Part shown: positions 9,329 to 18,616 of the stretch, piece by piece
Layout of the letters: each line of letters begins with the position of its first letter
Numbering within the stretch: position 1 is the first letter of the stretch
NCBI RefSeq assembly: GCF_029873255.1
Contig: NZ_CP123622.1
Span: forward strand, 682,501 to 746,500
DNA length: 64,000 nucleotides
Direction of reading: 5' to 3'
From: Pigmentibacter sp. JX0631
Lineage (GTDB): Bacteria; Bdellovibrionota_B; Oligoflexia; Silvanigrellales; Silvanigrellaceae
Translations under genes and position numbers: made by a program
Notes under the pieces: generated by a model
Told to the model about the DNA's origin: nothing
Databases searched by the model: none
The model's input: the letters and a program-made list of their open reading frames with translations, nothing else

Positions 9329-9355
9329 TCACCAAATGCTAGATAGAGGAGACAG

Positions 9356-11092
9356 ATGATGGTGGATCAGGTAATTGAATGCAAAGAGCGACCTTGGCAA
9401 AAAAACTATGGACCAGGAACAAATCTAGACTTAGGTCAATTTGAATTTGCAAATTTAGCCGATATGGTAACTCGCAGCTCCGCAAAATGGAAAGATAAAA
9501 TTGCCTGCAGCATGGTTCTGCATAACGGAATGGAAAGTAAACTTTCATATTCTGAAATTGAATTATATTCAGATGCATTCGCTGTTTATTTGCGTGAAGA
9601 GTTAAAGCTCGCAAAGGGCGATAGAGTAGCAATTCAATTGCCCAATTGTTTGTCTTACCCAATTGCAGTATTTGGAGTTTTTAAAGCAGGATGCGTCTTA
9701 GTTAATGCGAACCCCTTATACACAGCTTATGAAATGCAGCATCAATTTAAGGATAGTGGTGCAAAAGTTTTAATTATAATTGATATGTTTGCAGATAAAT
9801 TAAAAGAAGTTGTACCCAATACAAGTATTGAAAACGTGATTTTAGTAAGTGTTGTCGATTTTTTTCCTATTTTGAAAAAAACCATTGTTCATTCAGTATT
9901 AAAATTTGTAAAAAAGCAAATTCCAAAATGCGAAGTTTATGCAACAAGAATTGCATCAGCTCTCCATAAAGGAATAAAAATTCAAAAAGCAAAACAATTA
10001 AATCCACATAAATATTGGAGTAATATCACACAAGACGATTTATGCGCTTTGCAATATACAGGAGGAACGACTGGTGTTAGCAAGGGCGCAATGTTAACTC
10101 ATAAAAATCTCATGGCAAATATGTATCAAATTGTTGAAATGGGGAAATCAAAAATTGAACCAGGAAATGAACATATTTTGTCGGTATTACCTTTGTATCA
10201 TATCTTTGCTTTCACTGTTAATTTAATAACTTTTTATTATTGTGGTGGCGAAAGTATTTTAATTCCAAATCCAAGACCTCTAAAAAATTTAGAAAAAGCA
10301 TTTTCTATGAAAAAAATCACATGGATTTCAGGTGTAAATACTTTATTTAACGGACTATTAAATGAAAAATGGTTTGCTGAAAATCCTCCGAAAGATCTAA
10401 AAGCTTCAATAGCTGGCGGTGCAGCTTTACATAAAGCTGTAGCAGAAAGATGGAATCTTGTTACCAAAACAATTGTGGTTGAAGGTTTTGGCCTTACAGA
10501 AGCTTCTCCCGTTGTTACCTTTAATCCTATAAATGGAATAATTAAAGGAGACACAGTCGGTATTCCCATGCCAAGTACAGATGTAGTATTATTAAATGAT
10601 GAGGGAATTCCTGTGCAGATAGGTGATGCAGGTGAAATTGCCGTTCGAGGACCACAAGTAATGAAAGGCTACTGGCAAAGACCTGAGGAAAGTTCAAAAT
10701 GTCTGAAAGGTGAATGGTTATTAACTGGCGATATTGGTGTTATGGATAATGATGGATATATTAAAATAGTTGATCGGAAAAAAGATATGATTTTAGTCAG
10801 TGGTTTCAATGTTTATCCGAATGAAGTCGAAGATTGTATCGCAAAACTAGCTGGAGTTGGTGAGGTTGCAGTTATTGGAGTTCCCAACGAGAAAACAAAT
10901 GAAGCCGTTAAAGCATTTATTGTAAAAAAAGATAACTCTCTAACAAAAGAAAACGTTTTAGAACATTGTCATAAGTTCATGACGAGCTATAAAGTACCAA
11001 AACAAATAGAATTTAGAACAGAGCTACCAAAATCTCCGATAGGAAAAATTCTACGAAAAAACTTACGAGAAGAGTCTATTAAAAAAATATAA
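9356..11092 (+). CDS. fadD: Long-chain acyl-CoA synthetase (AMP-binding, FadD-like)
   Basis: Adenylate-forming enzyme that activates fatty acids to acyl-CoA with ATP, feeding beta-oxidation or lipid synthesis. The ATP/AMP motif YTGGTTGVSKGAMLTH is intact, as are GFGLTEASPV, the hinge region TGDIGVMDNDGYIKIVDR and the C-terminal catalytic lysine segment LPKSPIGKILRK. At 578 residues it is full length. ATG 9356 and ATG 9359 are adjacent; AGGAG (9347-9351) is better spaced (7 bases) for the second. It has its own good promoter and is followed 27 bases later by an exported esterase that could release fatty acids for it. Confidence 0.92.
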   Translation: MMVDQVIECKERPWQKNYGPGTNLDLGQFEFANLADMVTRSSAKWKDKIACSMVLHNGMESKLSYSEIELYSDAFAVYLREELKLAKGDRVAIQLPNCLSYPIAVFGVFKAGCVLVNANPLYTAYEMQHQFKDSGAKVLIIIDMFADKLKEVVPNTSIENVILVSVVDFFPILKKTIVHSVLKFVKKQIPKCEVYATRIASALHKGIKIQKAKQLNPHKYWSNITQDDLCALQYTGGTTGVSKGAMLTHKNLMANMYQIVEMGKSKIEPGNEHILSVLPLYHIFAFTVNLITFYYCGGESILIPNPRPLKNLEKAFSMKKITWISGVNTLFNGLLNEKWFAENPPKDLKASIAGGAALHKAVAERWNLVTKTIVVEGFGLTEASPVVTFNPINGIIKGDTVGIPMPSTDVVLLNDEGIPVQIGDAGEIAVRGPQVMKGYWQRPEESSKCLKGEWLLTGDIGVMDNDGYIKIVDRKKDMILVSGFNVYPNEVEDCIAKLAGVGEVAVIGVPNEKTNEAVKAFIVKKDNSLTKENVLEHCHKFMTSYKVPKQIEFRTELPKSPIGKILRKNLREESIKKI

Positions 11093-11119
11093 ATTTGAAA
11101 CTTTAGAAGCTGGTGAATA

Positions 11120-12097
11120 ATGAGAAATTTTAAAAAATTTTTGATCCTAATTAATCTTTTGATTTTCTATAAAATTCCAGTTATAGCAGATAACAAAAAT
11201 ACTAATATAGCAATTCATAAAATTGTAGTATTTGGAGATAGTTTATCTGATAATGGTAACTATTTAAATGCTTCTAAAGATACTTCAAATCCAATGCCAT
11301 TGAAACCATATTTTGCCGGAAGAGCAAGTAATGGCAAAATATGGTTAGAATATATAGCTCTAGAAAATAATTTTATAATGGTAAACTATGCTTATTTAGG
11401 AGCATTAACATCTGGTAAAAATCCAAAGTATCCAGAAGCAATTTCATTAATTAATCAAATCGATAAATTTGAACAAGATAATAAAAAAAGTGATTTAAAT
11501 AACACTTTATTTTTTATTTGGGCTGGAGCAAATAATATTTTCAAAATGAATATCAAAGAACCTATAGATACATTTAATTCGTTGTATGGTTTAACAGAAG
11601 ATATTTTAGTAAGTTTAGAAAAATTAAAAAAAATTGGCGCTAAAAACATTTTCATAGCAAATATTCCTGATTTAGGAAACATAGCATTAACCACAGAAAT
11701 TGATAGTTTTAAAAAAATGAAATGGATTTTATCTAATATCAGCAGATTTGAGAACTATATGTTAATGAAAAAAGTTACTAATTTTAGCGAAGAAAATAAA
11801 GATATTAATTTAATCTACTTTGATTCTAATGAATTTTTAAATAGAGTAAGACAAAATCCAGGAAGATATTTTATAGCAAATATCAAAAATGCTTGTTACG
11901 TTGGAGTTCCCAGTAAGCCTGCTATTCCAAATGAAAGTTGCAATAATTCAAAAGAATATTTATTTTGGGATCTTGTGCATCCAACAACAAAAGTTCATTG
12001 TTTTGCAGCTATAGAAGTAGAAAAAGTATTAAAAGAAAAATATCAGCTAAATAGTAACAATAATTTAACTGATAAATTTTGTTCCGAATTAAATTAA
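11120..12097 (+). CDS. Exported SGNH/GDSL-family lipase/esterase
   Basis: A 325-residue hydrolase with an N-terminal signal peptide (hydrophobic residues about 8-22, likely cleaved after VIA). Block I, VFGDSLSDNGNY, carries the nucleophile Ser41; block III is WAGANNIF; block V, FWDLVHPT, carries the Asp-X-X-His pair. This resembles the thermolabile haemolysin / glycerophospholipid-cholesterol acyltransferase branch. Probable activity: hydrolysis of ester-linked lipids outside the cytoplasm. It lies just downstream of the acyl-CoA synthetase, which fits lipid scavenging, though this pairing is only inference. Confidence 0.85.
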   Translation: MRNFKKFLILINLLIFYKIPVIADNKNTNIAIHKIVVFGDSLSDNGNYLNASKDTSNPMPLKPYFAGRASNGKIWLEYIALENNFIMVNYAYLGALTSGKNPKYPEAISLINQIDKFEQDNKKSDLNNTLFFIWAGANNIFKMNIKEPIDTFNSLYGLTEDILVSLEKLKKIGAKNIFIANIPDLGNIALTTEIDSFKKMKWILSNISRFENYMLMKKVTNFSEENKDINLIYFDSNEFLNRVRQNPGRYFIANIKNACYVGVPSKPAIPNESCNNSKEYLFWDLVHPTTKVHCFAAIEVEKVLKEKYQLNSNNNLTDKFCSELN

Positions 12098-12144
12098 ATG
12101 AAAAAATACTGATACTTTTCTTTTAAATTAATTTATAAAACATT

Positions 12145-12783
12145 TTAGTGTGAGCATCTTTGCCATTGTAAAGCATAAGTTGTTTGCACACTACCATCAG
12201 CAGAATCCGTAGTTAATGTTGCATAGCCATTTGGATTATTTGGACCAACTTGCGCTATTAAAGAAGTATTGACATTCAATCCACTCAATGAACCACAAGG
12301 TGACCAAACTAAGTTATTAATTCCTAGAGTATCACTAATAGTATAATCACCAGAAGTAGGACCTCTAAAAACAGTATTTAAACGCGCTTGTTGAAGATTT
12401 CCTTGGAAATAATATAGGGCTTGTTGAGAACCATAAGATCCTGCGCTTAAATTGTAAAAACCACGATAATCCATTCTTGCTATAGAATAAGACCAACCCT
12501 GTGGAAATTGAAAATTAATTAATATCTGACAGTTTTTTCTATCCAGTGAATTTGAACCAGCAGCATTTACAACATATTTATCAAATATCATAGTAAAAGA
12601 CTTCATATCAGGCGCAACAACTGCGCGCGCTGAACCCGCTGGACAACCACTGCCACCATAGGACGGGTTTGGTTGACCATTCACTACTGGTGGAATTGTA
12701 ACATAAGGAGGAACATCAGCCATTGCAGAAACAGTGAAACCAAGTGCAAAAATAGAACCAAAAAGAGCACTAACTAACTTCAT
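12145..12783 (-). CDS. Exported DUF4360-like protein
   Basis: A 212-residue protein with a clear signal peptide (MKLVSALFGSIFALGF...SAMA). The mature part has a CPAGS motif near the start, the phrase FTMIFDKYVV, and cysteines at NCQI, PCGS and the C-terminal RCSH. This pattern, a beta-rich secreted domain with paired cysteines, resembles the DUF4360 family, whose function is unknown. The longest frame starts 7 codons upstream, but GGAGGT sits 7 bases before ATG 12783, so this start is preferred. A Fur-box-like element lies about 100 bases upstream. Expected location is the periplasm or outside. Confidence 0.7.
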   Translation of the reverse strand: MKLVSALFGSIFALGFTVSAMADVPPYVTIPPVVNGQPNPSYGGSGCPAGSARAVVAPDMKSFTMIFDKYVVNAAGSNSLDRKNCQILINFQFPQGWSYSIARMDYRGFYNLSAGSYGSQQALYYFQGNLQQARLNTVFRGPTSGDYTISDTLGINNLVWSPCGSLSGLNVNTSLIAQVGPNNPNGYATLTTDSADGSVQTTYALQWQRCSH

Positions 12784-12880
12784 ACAATTAACCTCCAATG
12801 CCAATCAAGGTAACTGCACCTGCAATTATTGATTAGCATGACTAAGAAAACTATAGAAAATTTAACGACAATTCTTTGAA

Positions 12881-12895
12881 TGAAAATAATTATCA
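12881..12895 (-). promoter_or_regulatory. Possible Fur-box-like operator upstream of the DUF4360-like gene
   Basis: The sequence TGAAAATAATTATCA differs from the 7-1-7 Fur consensus TGATAAT-N-ATTATCA at a single position. It lies 98-112 bases upstream of the DUF4360-like start codon on the minus strand. The surrounding DNA is extremely AT-rich, and a second overlapping palindrome (12884-12902) is also present, so chance is a serious alternative. No strong core promoter was found beside it. Confidence 0.3.
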
Positions 12896-13013
12896 ATTAT
12901 TTTTTTACTTGTCCAGAAGTTTCTGCAAATTTGTATTTTATTTATTTTTTATTTATGCTAACAAAAGGAATTAATTTTTATCTATTTTTATGAAAATACT
13001 TTTTTAAAAAATA

Positions 13014-13047
13014 AAAATCCATTTTACTAAATCAGAAAATGGATTTT
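13014..13047 (-). terminator. Rho-independent terminator after the metallophosphoesterase gene
   Basis: A perfect 12-base inverted repeat, AAAATCCATTTT (13014-13025) and AAAATGGATTTT (13036-13047), with a 10-base loop, begins 15 bases after the stop codon on the minus strand. It is followed by a T-rich run in that direction. The stem is AT-rich but long. Confidence 0.7.
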
Positions 13048-13061
13048 AAAAAAATTCTAAA

Positions 13062-14543
13062 TTACTTTTTCTCAGTTACCTTTTTATAACAATCATTAAA
13101 ATCTTTAATTGTCATACCACTTCCAGCAGCACAAACATAATGTTTCCATCTTTGCACAAGATCAGAATGATCTGCATTTAAGACAAAACGTTTTAAATAA
13201 TGTTCATCCGCTTGATCTGTATCTTTAGACCATGCATCTAATAAAATTTCATAACCATGAGAAACATGCCCAGCACTTGGGCTAAATTCAGTAAATGGTT
13301 TTGGATTTTCTGCCCATTTTTGTTCATTGAGATCATAATAATGGACTGTTGAATTGACCAAAACATTTTCCTTATTAAGTTTAAAAACTTTAAATCCAGG
13401 ATTGTTTCTTACTGCAGTTAAAGATGGAACTGATGATGAGTATAGCTTTTTTGTATCATCTAATTTTTGAAACCCATCATGATGAGTATGCCCTACTAAA
13501 ATCGTAGAAATTTTTTCTGAATTGGTTTTTAGGATATTTAAATAAGAATTAGAATGTAATTCTCTCCAAAAAGGCACTGCTGAACCATCATTAGCAACTG
13601 ACGAAGCATATCCATCAATTCCATTTGGAATATGAGAAATAACTAAAACTTTATTTTCTTCAGGAATACGTGATTCATCTTTATTATCACTTGTAGCTTT
13701 TTCATTACTGTCTGTTTTTTTAGGAGTATTTAGTAAATCGCTTAGCCAATTTAATTGATTTTTTGCACTAGAATCGATATCAACGCCTGCATCTGCATGA
13801 GCCTTTTTTGACAACATATTAGTATTTAATGCAACAATTGATAATTTTTTATCATTAAGATTTATAGAGTAGTAACCACCTTCAGATACAAAAGTTTTTG
13901 ATTTTAATAATTGCTTTGCGTTACTTCCCCAAATAATTGACAAATCTTTATAAAAGCTTGAAGTATTTGGATTATCAAACTTGTAATTAGCACCATAGGA
14001 GTCATTATTGCCTATGACAGGAAAGGCTTCTACATCTTTAGGAAGTTTTGCATTCACAGTTAAGCTAATGTATTCAAAAGTCTTTTTAATAAAAGATTCA
14101 ATTTCATTTTGTTGTGTTAATTTAGCATAATCATTTAACTTTTGGTGGAAACCATGAGTTAAGAAATCTCCTAAAATAACTACAAAATCAATATTTTCTG
14201 ATTTTGCTACTGTTTCTAATTGAACAAGAAATTTTTGATATAGACTATGATTTGTATTTGTTTTTAATGAAGAAATTTTTTCAGTAGTTAAATACTTCGC
14301 AAAAATATTATCCCATTCTTCTGCTTTAGAAGAATTTAATTCTTTCATTAGAGCGTTACACTTACTATCAACAGCACTCAATTTATTTTCTGCTTTTTCA
14401 GTATCACAAAGAGAAAAAGGATTGTAATGAATATCACTTACAGCTAATATATTTTTTTCTTTTTCAGCCTGATAGTCATTTGATTTTGTTGAACAAGAAA
14501 CCGCGAATAAAGAGAGCATTGCAATTAAATTAACTTTTTTCAT
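13062..14543 (-). CDS. Metallophosphoesterase lipoprotein (calcineurin-like)
   Basis: A 493-residue exported phosphoesterase. The N-terminus MKKVNLIAMLSLFAVSC is a lipoprotein signal with Cys17 as the probable lipidated residue. Metal-binding motifs of the calcineurin-like superfamily are in order: VSDIHYNPF, ILGDFLTHG, IGNNDSYG, VISHIPNG and VGHTHHDGF. Overall shape and the Cys-containing C-terminal helix region resemble acid sphingomyelinase-like phosphodiesterases. A Lys/Ser/Asp-rich insertion (about residues 270-292) looks disordered. RBS AGGAAAAGTGAAG precedes the ATG. Likely a periplasmic or surface-anchored phosphodiesterase; the substrate is not evident. Confidence 0.8.
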   Translation of the reverse strand: MKKVNLIAMLSLFAVSCSTKSNDYQAEKEKNILAVSDIHYNPFSLCDTEKAENKLSAVDSKCNALMKELNSSKAEEWDNIFAKYLTTEKISSLKTNTNHSLYQKFLVQLETVAKSENIDFVVILGDFLTHGFHQKLNDYAKLTQQNEIESFIKKTFEYISLTVNAKLPKDVEAFPVIGNNDSYGANYKFDNPNTSSFYKDLSIIWGSNAKQLLKSKTFVSEGGYYSINLNDKKLSIVALNTNMLSKKAHADAGVDIDSSAKNQLNWLSDLLNTPKKTDSNEKATSDNKDESRIPEENKVLVISHIPNGIDGYASSVANDGSAVPFWRELHSNSYLNILKTNSEKISTILVGHTHHDGFQKLDDTKKLYSSSVPSLTAVRNNPGFKVFKLNKENVLVNSTVHYYDLNEQKWAENPKPFTEFSPSAGHVSHGYEILLDAWSKDTDQADEHYLKRFVLNADHSDLVQRWKHYVCAAGSGMTIKDFNDCYKKVTEKK

Positions 14544-14575
14544 TTACTTCACTTTTCCTAAACTATAATAAAAAA

Positions 14576-14604
14576 TTTTGTGTTTATATTAAATAAACAC
14601 AAAA
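14576..14604 (-). terminator. Terminator between nuoI and the metallophosphoesterase gene
   Basis: A 12-base perfect stem (TTTTGTGTTTAT / ATAAACACAAAA) with a 5-base loop and a following T run on the minus strand. It lies about 100 bases beyond the nuoI stop, so it plausibly ends the nuo transcript; the metallophosphoesterase start is 33 bases further on. The stem is mostly A-T pairs, so strength is uncertain. Confidence 0.6.
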
Positions 14605-14701
14605 ATATCTATACTTAAATTTTTTAAATTTCAAGAAAGTAGAAGAAATAAATTTATAATTTTTATTTCTTTAACACAAATATATAAAAATTATAAACTT
14701 T

Positions 14702-15292
14702 TTAATGGTGAGAAGAGGGAGAACGATGAATATTTGGTAACTGACTTTTTACAGAATCATCTTTTGTATTTTCATCTTTGCGGGAAATTTGCTTGTCACC
14801 TAAGCGTTTTTTATTTTCAGGTCTGTTTAACAAATAATCTTTTGTATAAACCCATTTTTGTTCAGGCATGCCAGCCATAGAATATTCTGAGCCTAAACGA
14901 ATAGCATCAACGGGACATGCTTCTTCACAATATCCACAAAACACACAACGCAGAATGTCAATTTCAAATCGAACTGGAAATTTTTCAATACCGCTATCTT
15001 TTGCCTGACCCGCAACAATTGTAATGCATTGCGCTGGACAATTTGTTGCACACAAAAAGCAAGCAGTACAACGCACCTCACCATTGGGGCGTTTCGTTAA
15101 AAAATGCGCTCCCTTAAAACGTTCAGAGTATTTATATTCTACTTCCGGCCATTGGACAGTAACAGACTCTTCAAGTTTTAAGAGTTGCTTTGCAAAAGTT
15201 GATATAGTCTGACCCAATCCAAGTAACGTTGTTGTTAAGTAACCATTCTTTAAACTCTTCTGTGGATCTTTAGATACATTTATATATCCCAT
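14702..15292 (-). CDS. nuoI: NADH-quinone oxidoreductase subunit I
   Basis: NuoI carries the two 4Fe-4S clusters N6a and N6b, passing electrons from the NADH arm towards NuoB and the quinone. Both ferredoxin motifs are present: CTACFLCATNCPAQC and CVFCGYCEEACPVDA. The region before them, GAHFLTKRPNGEVRC, matches the family. The 196-residue protein ends in a polar Ser/His-rich tail. It follows nuoG directly, without the nuoH gene that normally lies between them. RBS AAGAGG precedes the ATG. Confidence 0.93.
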   Translation of the reverse strand: MGYINVSKDPQKSLKNGYLTTTLLGLGQTISTFAKQLLKLEESVTVQWPEVEYKYSERFKGAHFLTKRPNGEVRCTACFLCATNCPAQCITIVAGQAKDSGIEKFPVRFEIDILRCVFCGYCEEACPVDAIRLGSEYSMAGMPEQKWVYTKDYLLNRPENKKRLGDKQISRKDENTKDDSVKSQLPNIHRSPSSHH

Positions 15293-15305
15293 ACTCTTTT
15301 GCCTC

Positions 15306-16775
15306 TTATATTTTTATTGCAGAAAAAATATCTTCAATACCTAACATTGCTGGAAATACAGGTGGATTCGCCTTTAATTTTTGATTCACGCCGTTGTAAT
15401 TAACAAATGTTCCATTTTTTTCAGCAAAAACTTTTGTCGGTATAACCAAGGAAAACTTTTTGGTAGCTGGATTTTTAGAAGAGCCAAAGTAAATTACATT
15501 TTGTAATTCAGTAAAACGATTCATTTCATTTGCAAATTGGGTATAAGATTTTTCAATTTCTGGACCAAAAACAAAAATAACTTCCGCATGTTGTTCTGCA
15601 AGAGGAGCGAAACTGTCTCCTAAGGATACAGCATTTATACTTTGATTTTCTAATATTTGTTTCAAACCTGCAGTATTCGGATTTTTATCACCTCGAAATA
15701 AAATTCCATCAAAATCATTTAGTTTTTCATTGGGATCTCGCCAAACGTATGTTTTAAATTGAGCACCAATAACATTTTTTAAAGTTTCAAAAATAACTTG
15801 ATATTCTTCATTGGTATATTGTGGAGTTAATACTAAAGCTACTTTTTCAGACTTTCCTTTATAAGGAAGAAGTTTTTCAGTTAGTTTTTTATTAACATCA
15901 GTCCAAGCTAGCGATTTACCTCCAGCTAACGGAACAGCTAATCTTTCTTCAGCATTTAAATGATCGTACATAGTCCGACCATAATCACACATCCAATGCC
16001 CATTTACATCTTTATTTTTTCTTGGTTTTAAGCGATAATACTGCCTTTGGTTCTTGTTTTGATATAAAGTAACGTTACAGCCAGTTGAACAACCAGGGCA
16101 TATTGTTTTAGTTTCACTTAAAAACCAAACACGACATTTGAAACGAAAATCTTTTGCAGTGAATGCTCCAACTGGACAAATATCAACAATATTGTAGCTA
16201 TAATTGTGTTGTATTTTTCTAATAGGAAACGTTCCAATTACAGAATGATCCCCACGATTAAAAATACCTAAAGAACTTGTCTTTGTTACTTCATCTTCAA
16301 ATCGAACACAACGTGAGCAAAGTATACAACGTTCAGTATCCAAGACTAGATTGTCCCCAACATCAAGAGCTTTTGGCTTCAATACCTTGTCTTCATCCAT
16401 TTGTGATGTGTATTTACCAACTTTCATATAGTAGTTTTGCAATTCACATTCGCCTGCTTGATCGCAAATTGGGCAATCAAGTGGATGATTGATCAAATGA
16501 AATTCAAGCGCCCATTTATGCGCATCTTTTACATCATCACTTGTTGTTGTTACTTTCATACCTTCAGTACAAGTCGTATTACATGCAATTTGTAACTTAG
16601 GCATGCCTTCAATTTTAACCATACAAAAACGGCAAACTCCTGCCACAGAAAGACCTGGGTGCCAACAAAATCTAGGAACTTCAATTCCTAATAGTTCGGT
16701 AGCTTCAATAACCGAAGTTCCTTTTGGGACAGAAATTTCTTTGCCATCAATTGTTAACGTAACAGTTTCTGACAT
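15306..16775 (-). CDS. nuoG: NADH-quinone oxidoreductase subunit G, compact form
   Basis: NuoG is an iron-sulphur subunit of the complex I peripheral arm. All N-terminal cluster motifs are present: the 2Fe-2S set (RFCWHPGLSVAGVCRFC, then ACNTTC), the His-Cys 4Fe-4S motif HPLDCPICDQAGEC, CILCSRC with a later Cys, and a further motif CPGCSTGC. The molybdopterin-oxidoreductase-like C-terminal domain is greatly shortened: the whole protein is 489 residues against about 900 in E. coli. The frame is intact and ends 13 bases before nuoI, so this looks like a genuine compact form. RBS AAAGGAT precedes the ATG. Confidence 0.93.
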   Translation of the reverse strand: MSETVTLTIDGKEISVPKGTSVIEATELLGIEVPRFCWHPGLSVAGVCRFCMVKIEGMPKLQIACNTTCTEGMKVTTTSDDVKDAHKWALEFHLINHPLDCPICDQAGECELQNYYMKVGKYTSQMDEDKVLKPKALDVGDNLVLDTERCILCSRCVRFEDEVTKTSSLGIFNRGDHSVIGTFPIRKIQHNYSYNIVDICPVGAFTAKDFRFKCRVWFLSETKTICPGCSTGCNVTLYQNKNQRQYYRLKPRKNKDVNGHWMCDYGRTMYDHLNAEERLAVPLAGGKSLAWTDVNKKLTEKLLPYKGKSEKVALVLTPQYTNEEYQVIFETLKNVIGAQFKTYVWRDPNEKLNDFDGILFRGDKNPNTAGLKQILENQSINAVSLGDSFAPLAEQHAEVIFVFGPEIEKSYTQFANEMNRFTELQNVIYFGSSKNPATKKFSLVIPTKVFAEKNGTFVNYNGVNQKLKANPPVFPAMLGIEDIFSAIKI

Positions 16776-16780
16776 TATAG

Positions 16781-18073
16781 TTATCCTTTTAAATATGGTT
16801 CAAATTCATGTGCAAATTTTGCAATGATTGCTCTTGCAGGATCCGCAGCGGCATCTGAAAGAACGCAAATGGTTTTGCCTCGCATATTATTTGCAACAGT
16901 ATTAATTCTTTGAAAGTCTGCTCTAGAAGCATTTCCTTTCAATATGTGTTTTGACATTTTATACAACCAACCAGTTCCTTCACGGCATGGAGTACATTGC
17001 CCACAAGACTCATGCGAATAGAAATCCATTAAATTTTCTAAAACATCTGGCATGCGAACATCTTCAGGAATTACAATAATCGCCCCCGAGCCTAACATTG
17101 ATCCCGCAGCTGCTATGGATTCATAATCTAACGTAACAGATTCACATTCTTTGGCAGTAAGAACAGGTGCAGATGACCCTCCAGGAATCACTGCTTTCAA
17201 TTTTTTACCTTGGATAAGTCCACCACAATCTTCATTTAAAAACCGCATGAGAGGGTAACCTAAAGGTATTTCATAACAACCAGGACGCGCAATTGGACCA
17301 CTCACATTAAATAATTTAGTTCCTGGTGATTTTTCAGTTCCGAATTTTTTATATGCATCGGCTCCATTATTGATAATCCATGGAACTACTGCAAGAGATT
17401 CAACGTTGTTTACAACCGTAGGTTTTCCTAAATAACCTTTTACTGCCGGAAAGGGAGGTTTTAATTTAGGCTGTCCTTTTTTCCCTTCTAATGAGGAAAT
17501 TAGACCAGTTTCTTCTCCACAAATATATGCACCAGCTCCGGAATAAACATCCATATGATGTGTAAATCCAGAACCCATAATATTCTCACCTAAGTAACCA
17601 GCATCATATGCTTCTCGAATGGCTTGTTCACACCATTTAATTTCATTATAAAATTCACCACGCACATAAATATAACTTTTATGTGCACCAATCGCATAAG
17701 AAGCAATAATTTTTCCTTCTACTAAGGAATGAGGTGTAACTTCTGCTATGTAGCAATCTTTATAAGTCCCAGGTTCGCCTTCATCAAAATTTGTAATTAA
17801 ATATTTTTCTCCAGCACCTTTTGGAACAAAACTCCATTTTAAACCGGTTGGAAAACCTGCTCCACCACGACCTCTCAATCCAGAAGCTTTCACAGTATTA
17901 ATGACATCTTCAGATGTCATCCCACCTTTTAAAACTTTTTCTAATGCTTTATAGCCGTTTGCTTTTTCTTTATACGTCTTAATGCTACGCGCGTCTGGAT
18001 GACCTTCAAGTCCAAGCAATATACGATACTCATCAGGCTTCCGGCCTTGGTATTCGTTTGTAATAACTGGCAT
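16781..18073 (-). CDS. nuoF: NADH-quinone oxidoreductase subunit F (NADH/FMN-binding)
   Basis: NuoF oxidises NADH through FMN and passes electrons to cluster N3. The NADH/FMN motif GLRGRGGAGFPTGLKW, the glycine-rich YICGEETGLISSLEGKKG and the cluster ligand motif ESCGQCTPCREG are all visible. At 430 residues it is a normal length. Note GEETGLISSLEG, where many homologues have GEETALLESLEG. Strong RBS AAAGGAG precedes ATG 18073. It is sandwiched between nuoE and nuoG with short gaps, as in the canonical operon. Confidence 0.96.
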   Translation of the reverse strand: MPVITNEYQGRKPDEYRILLGLEGHPDARSIKTYKEKANGYKALEKVLKGGMTSEDVINTVKASGLRGRGGAGFPTGLKWSFVPKGAGEKYLITNFDEGEPGTYKDCYIAEVTPHSLVEGKIIASYAIGAHKSYIYVRGEFYNEIKWCEQAIREAYDAGYLGENIMGSGFTHHMDVYSGAGAYICGEETGLISSLEGKKGQPKLKPPFPAVKGYLGKPTVVNNVESLAVVPWIINNGADAYKKFGTEKSPGTKLFNVSGPIARPGCYEIPLGYPLMRFLNEDCGGLIQGKKLKAVIPGGSSAPVLTAKECESVTLDYESIAAAGSMLGSGAIIVIPEDVRMPDVLENLMDFYSHESCGQCTPCREGTGWLYKMSKHILKGNASRADFQRINTVANNMRGKTICVLSDAAADPARAIIAKFAHEFEPYLKG

Positions 18074-18087
18074 GAAACAGTCTCCTT

Positions 18088-18606
18088 TTATTTCTTCAAA
18101 TTATTTGCACAATTGATTGCTGCTTTTGGCAATTCTTTTGCACTATATTCTTTAATTAGAGCAAGAGCTTTTTCAGGTGTTACGTTATTGTGTCGATCTT
18201 TATTTATTAAAGTTGATGGAGCGTAACCACATTGCCCTAAACATTCTACACCATGCACTTCAAAAGGAAGATCTCTTCCTTCTTTCTGCGCTTTTTCAAT
18301 TTCATATTTTACTGCTTTAATGGTGTCATTTGCCCCCATCAACCAACATGAAATACTTTTACAAATTTCAAATCGATATGGTTTTGGCGGACTTTTTCGA
18401 TACATTGTATAAAAAGTTAAAACTTCTCTTACATCAACAGCTGAAAGGCCAAATTGTTTTTCTAACTCATTTACATCTGCATCAGAAATCCAATCTTTTT
18501 CATCTTGGATAGCATGCAAGATAGGCAAAATGCTTGAGCGTTTAGTTTCATAACGCTTGACAAATCCCTCAATTATTTTGATCAATTCTGGAGAAAAAAC
18601 TGGCAT
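18088..18606 (-). CDS. nuoE: NADH-quinone oxidoreductase subunit E
   Basis: NuoE is the thioredoxin-like 2Fe-2S (N1a) subunit next to NuoF. Ligand cysteines are in CKSISCW and CLGQCGYAP, the usual C-X4-C plus C-X3-C arrangement. The N-terminal helices (GFVKRYETKRSSILPILHAIQ) match the family. The longest frame begins inside nuoCD, but AAGGGGC lies just before ATG 18606, giving a 172-residue protein of normal size beginning MPVFSPELIK, so this start is chosen. It lies 10 bases after the nuoCD stop. Confidence 0.94.
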   Translation of the reverse strand: MPVFSPELIKIIEGFVKRYETKRSSILPILHAIQDEKDWISDADVNELEKQFGLSAVDVREVLTFYTMYRKSPPKPYRFEICKSISCWLMGANDTIKAVKYEIEKAQKEGRDLPFEVHGVECLGQCGYAPSTLINKDRHNNVTPEKALALIKEYSAKELPKAAINCANNLKK

Positions 18607-18616
18607 AAATTGCCCC

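Noticed and set aside
16277-16492. Plus-strand open frames opposite the nuo genes
   Set aside because: Antisense shadows of well-conserved nuo coding regions; no RBS or promoter.
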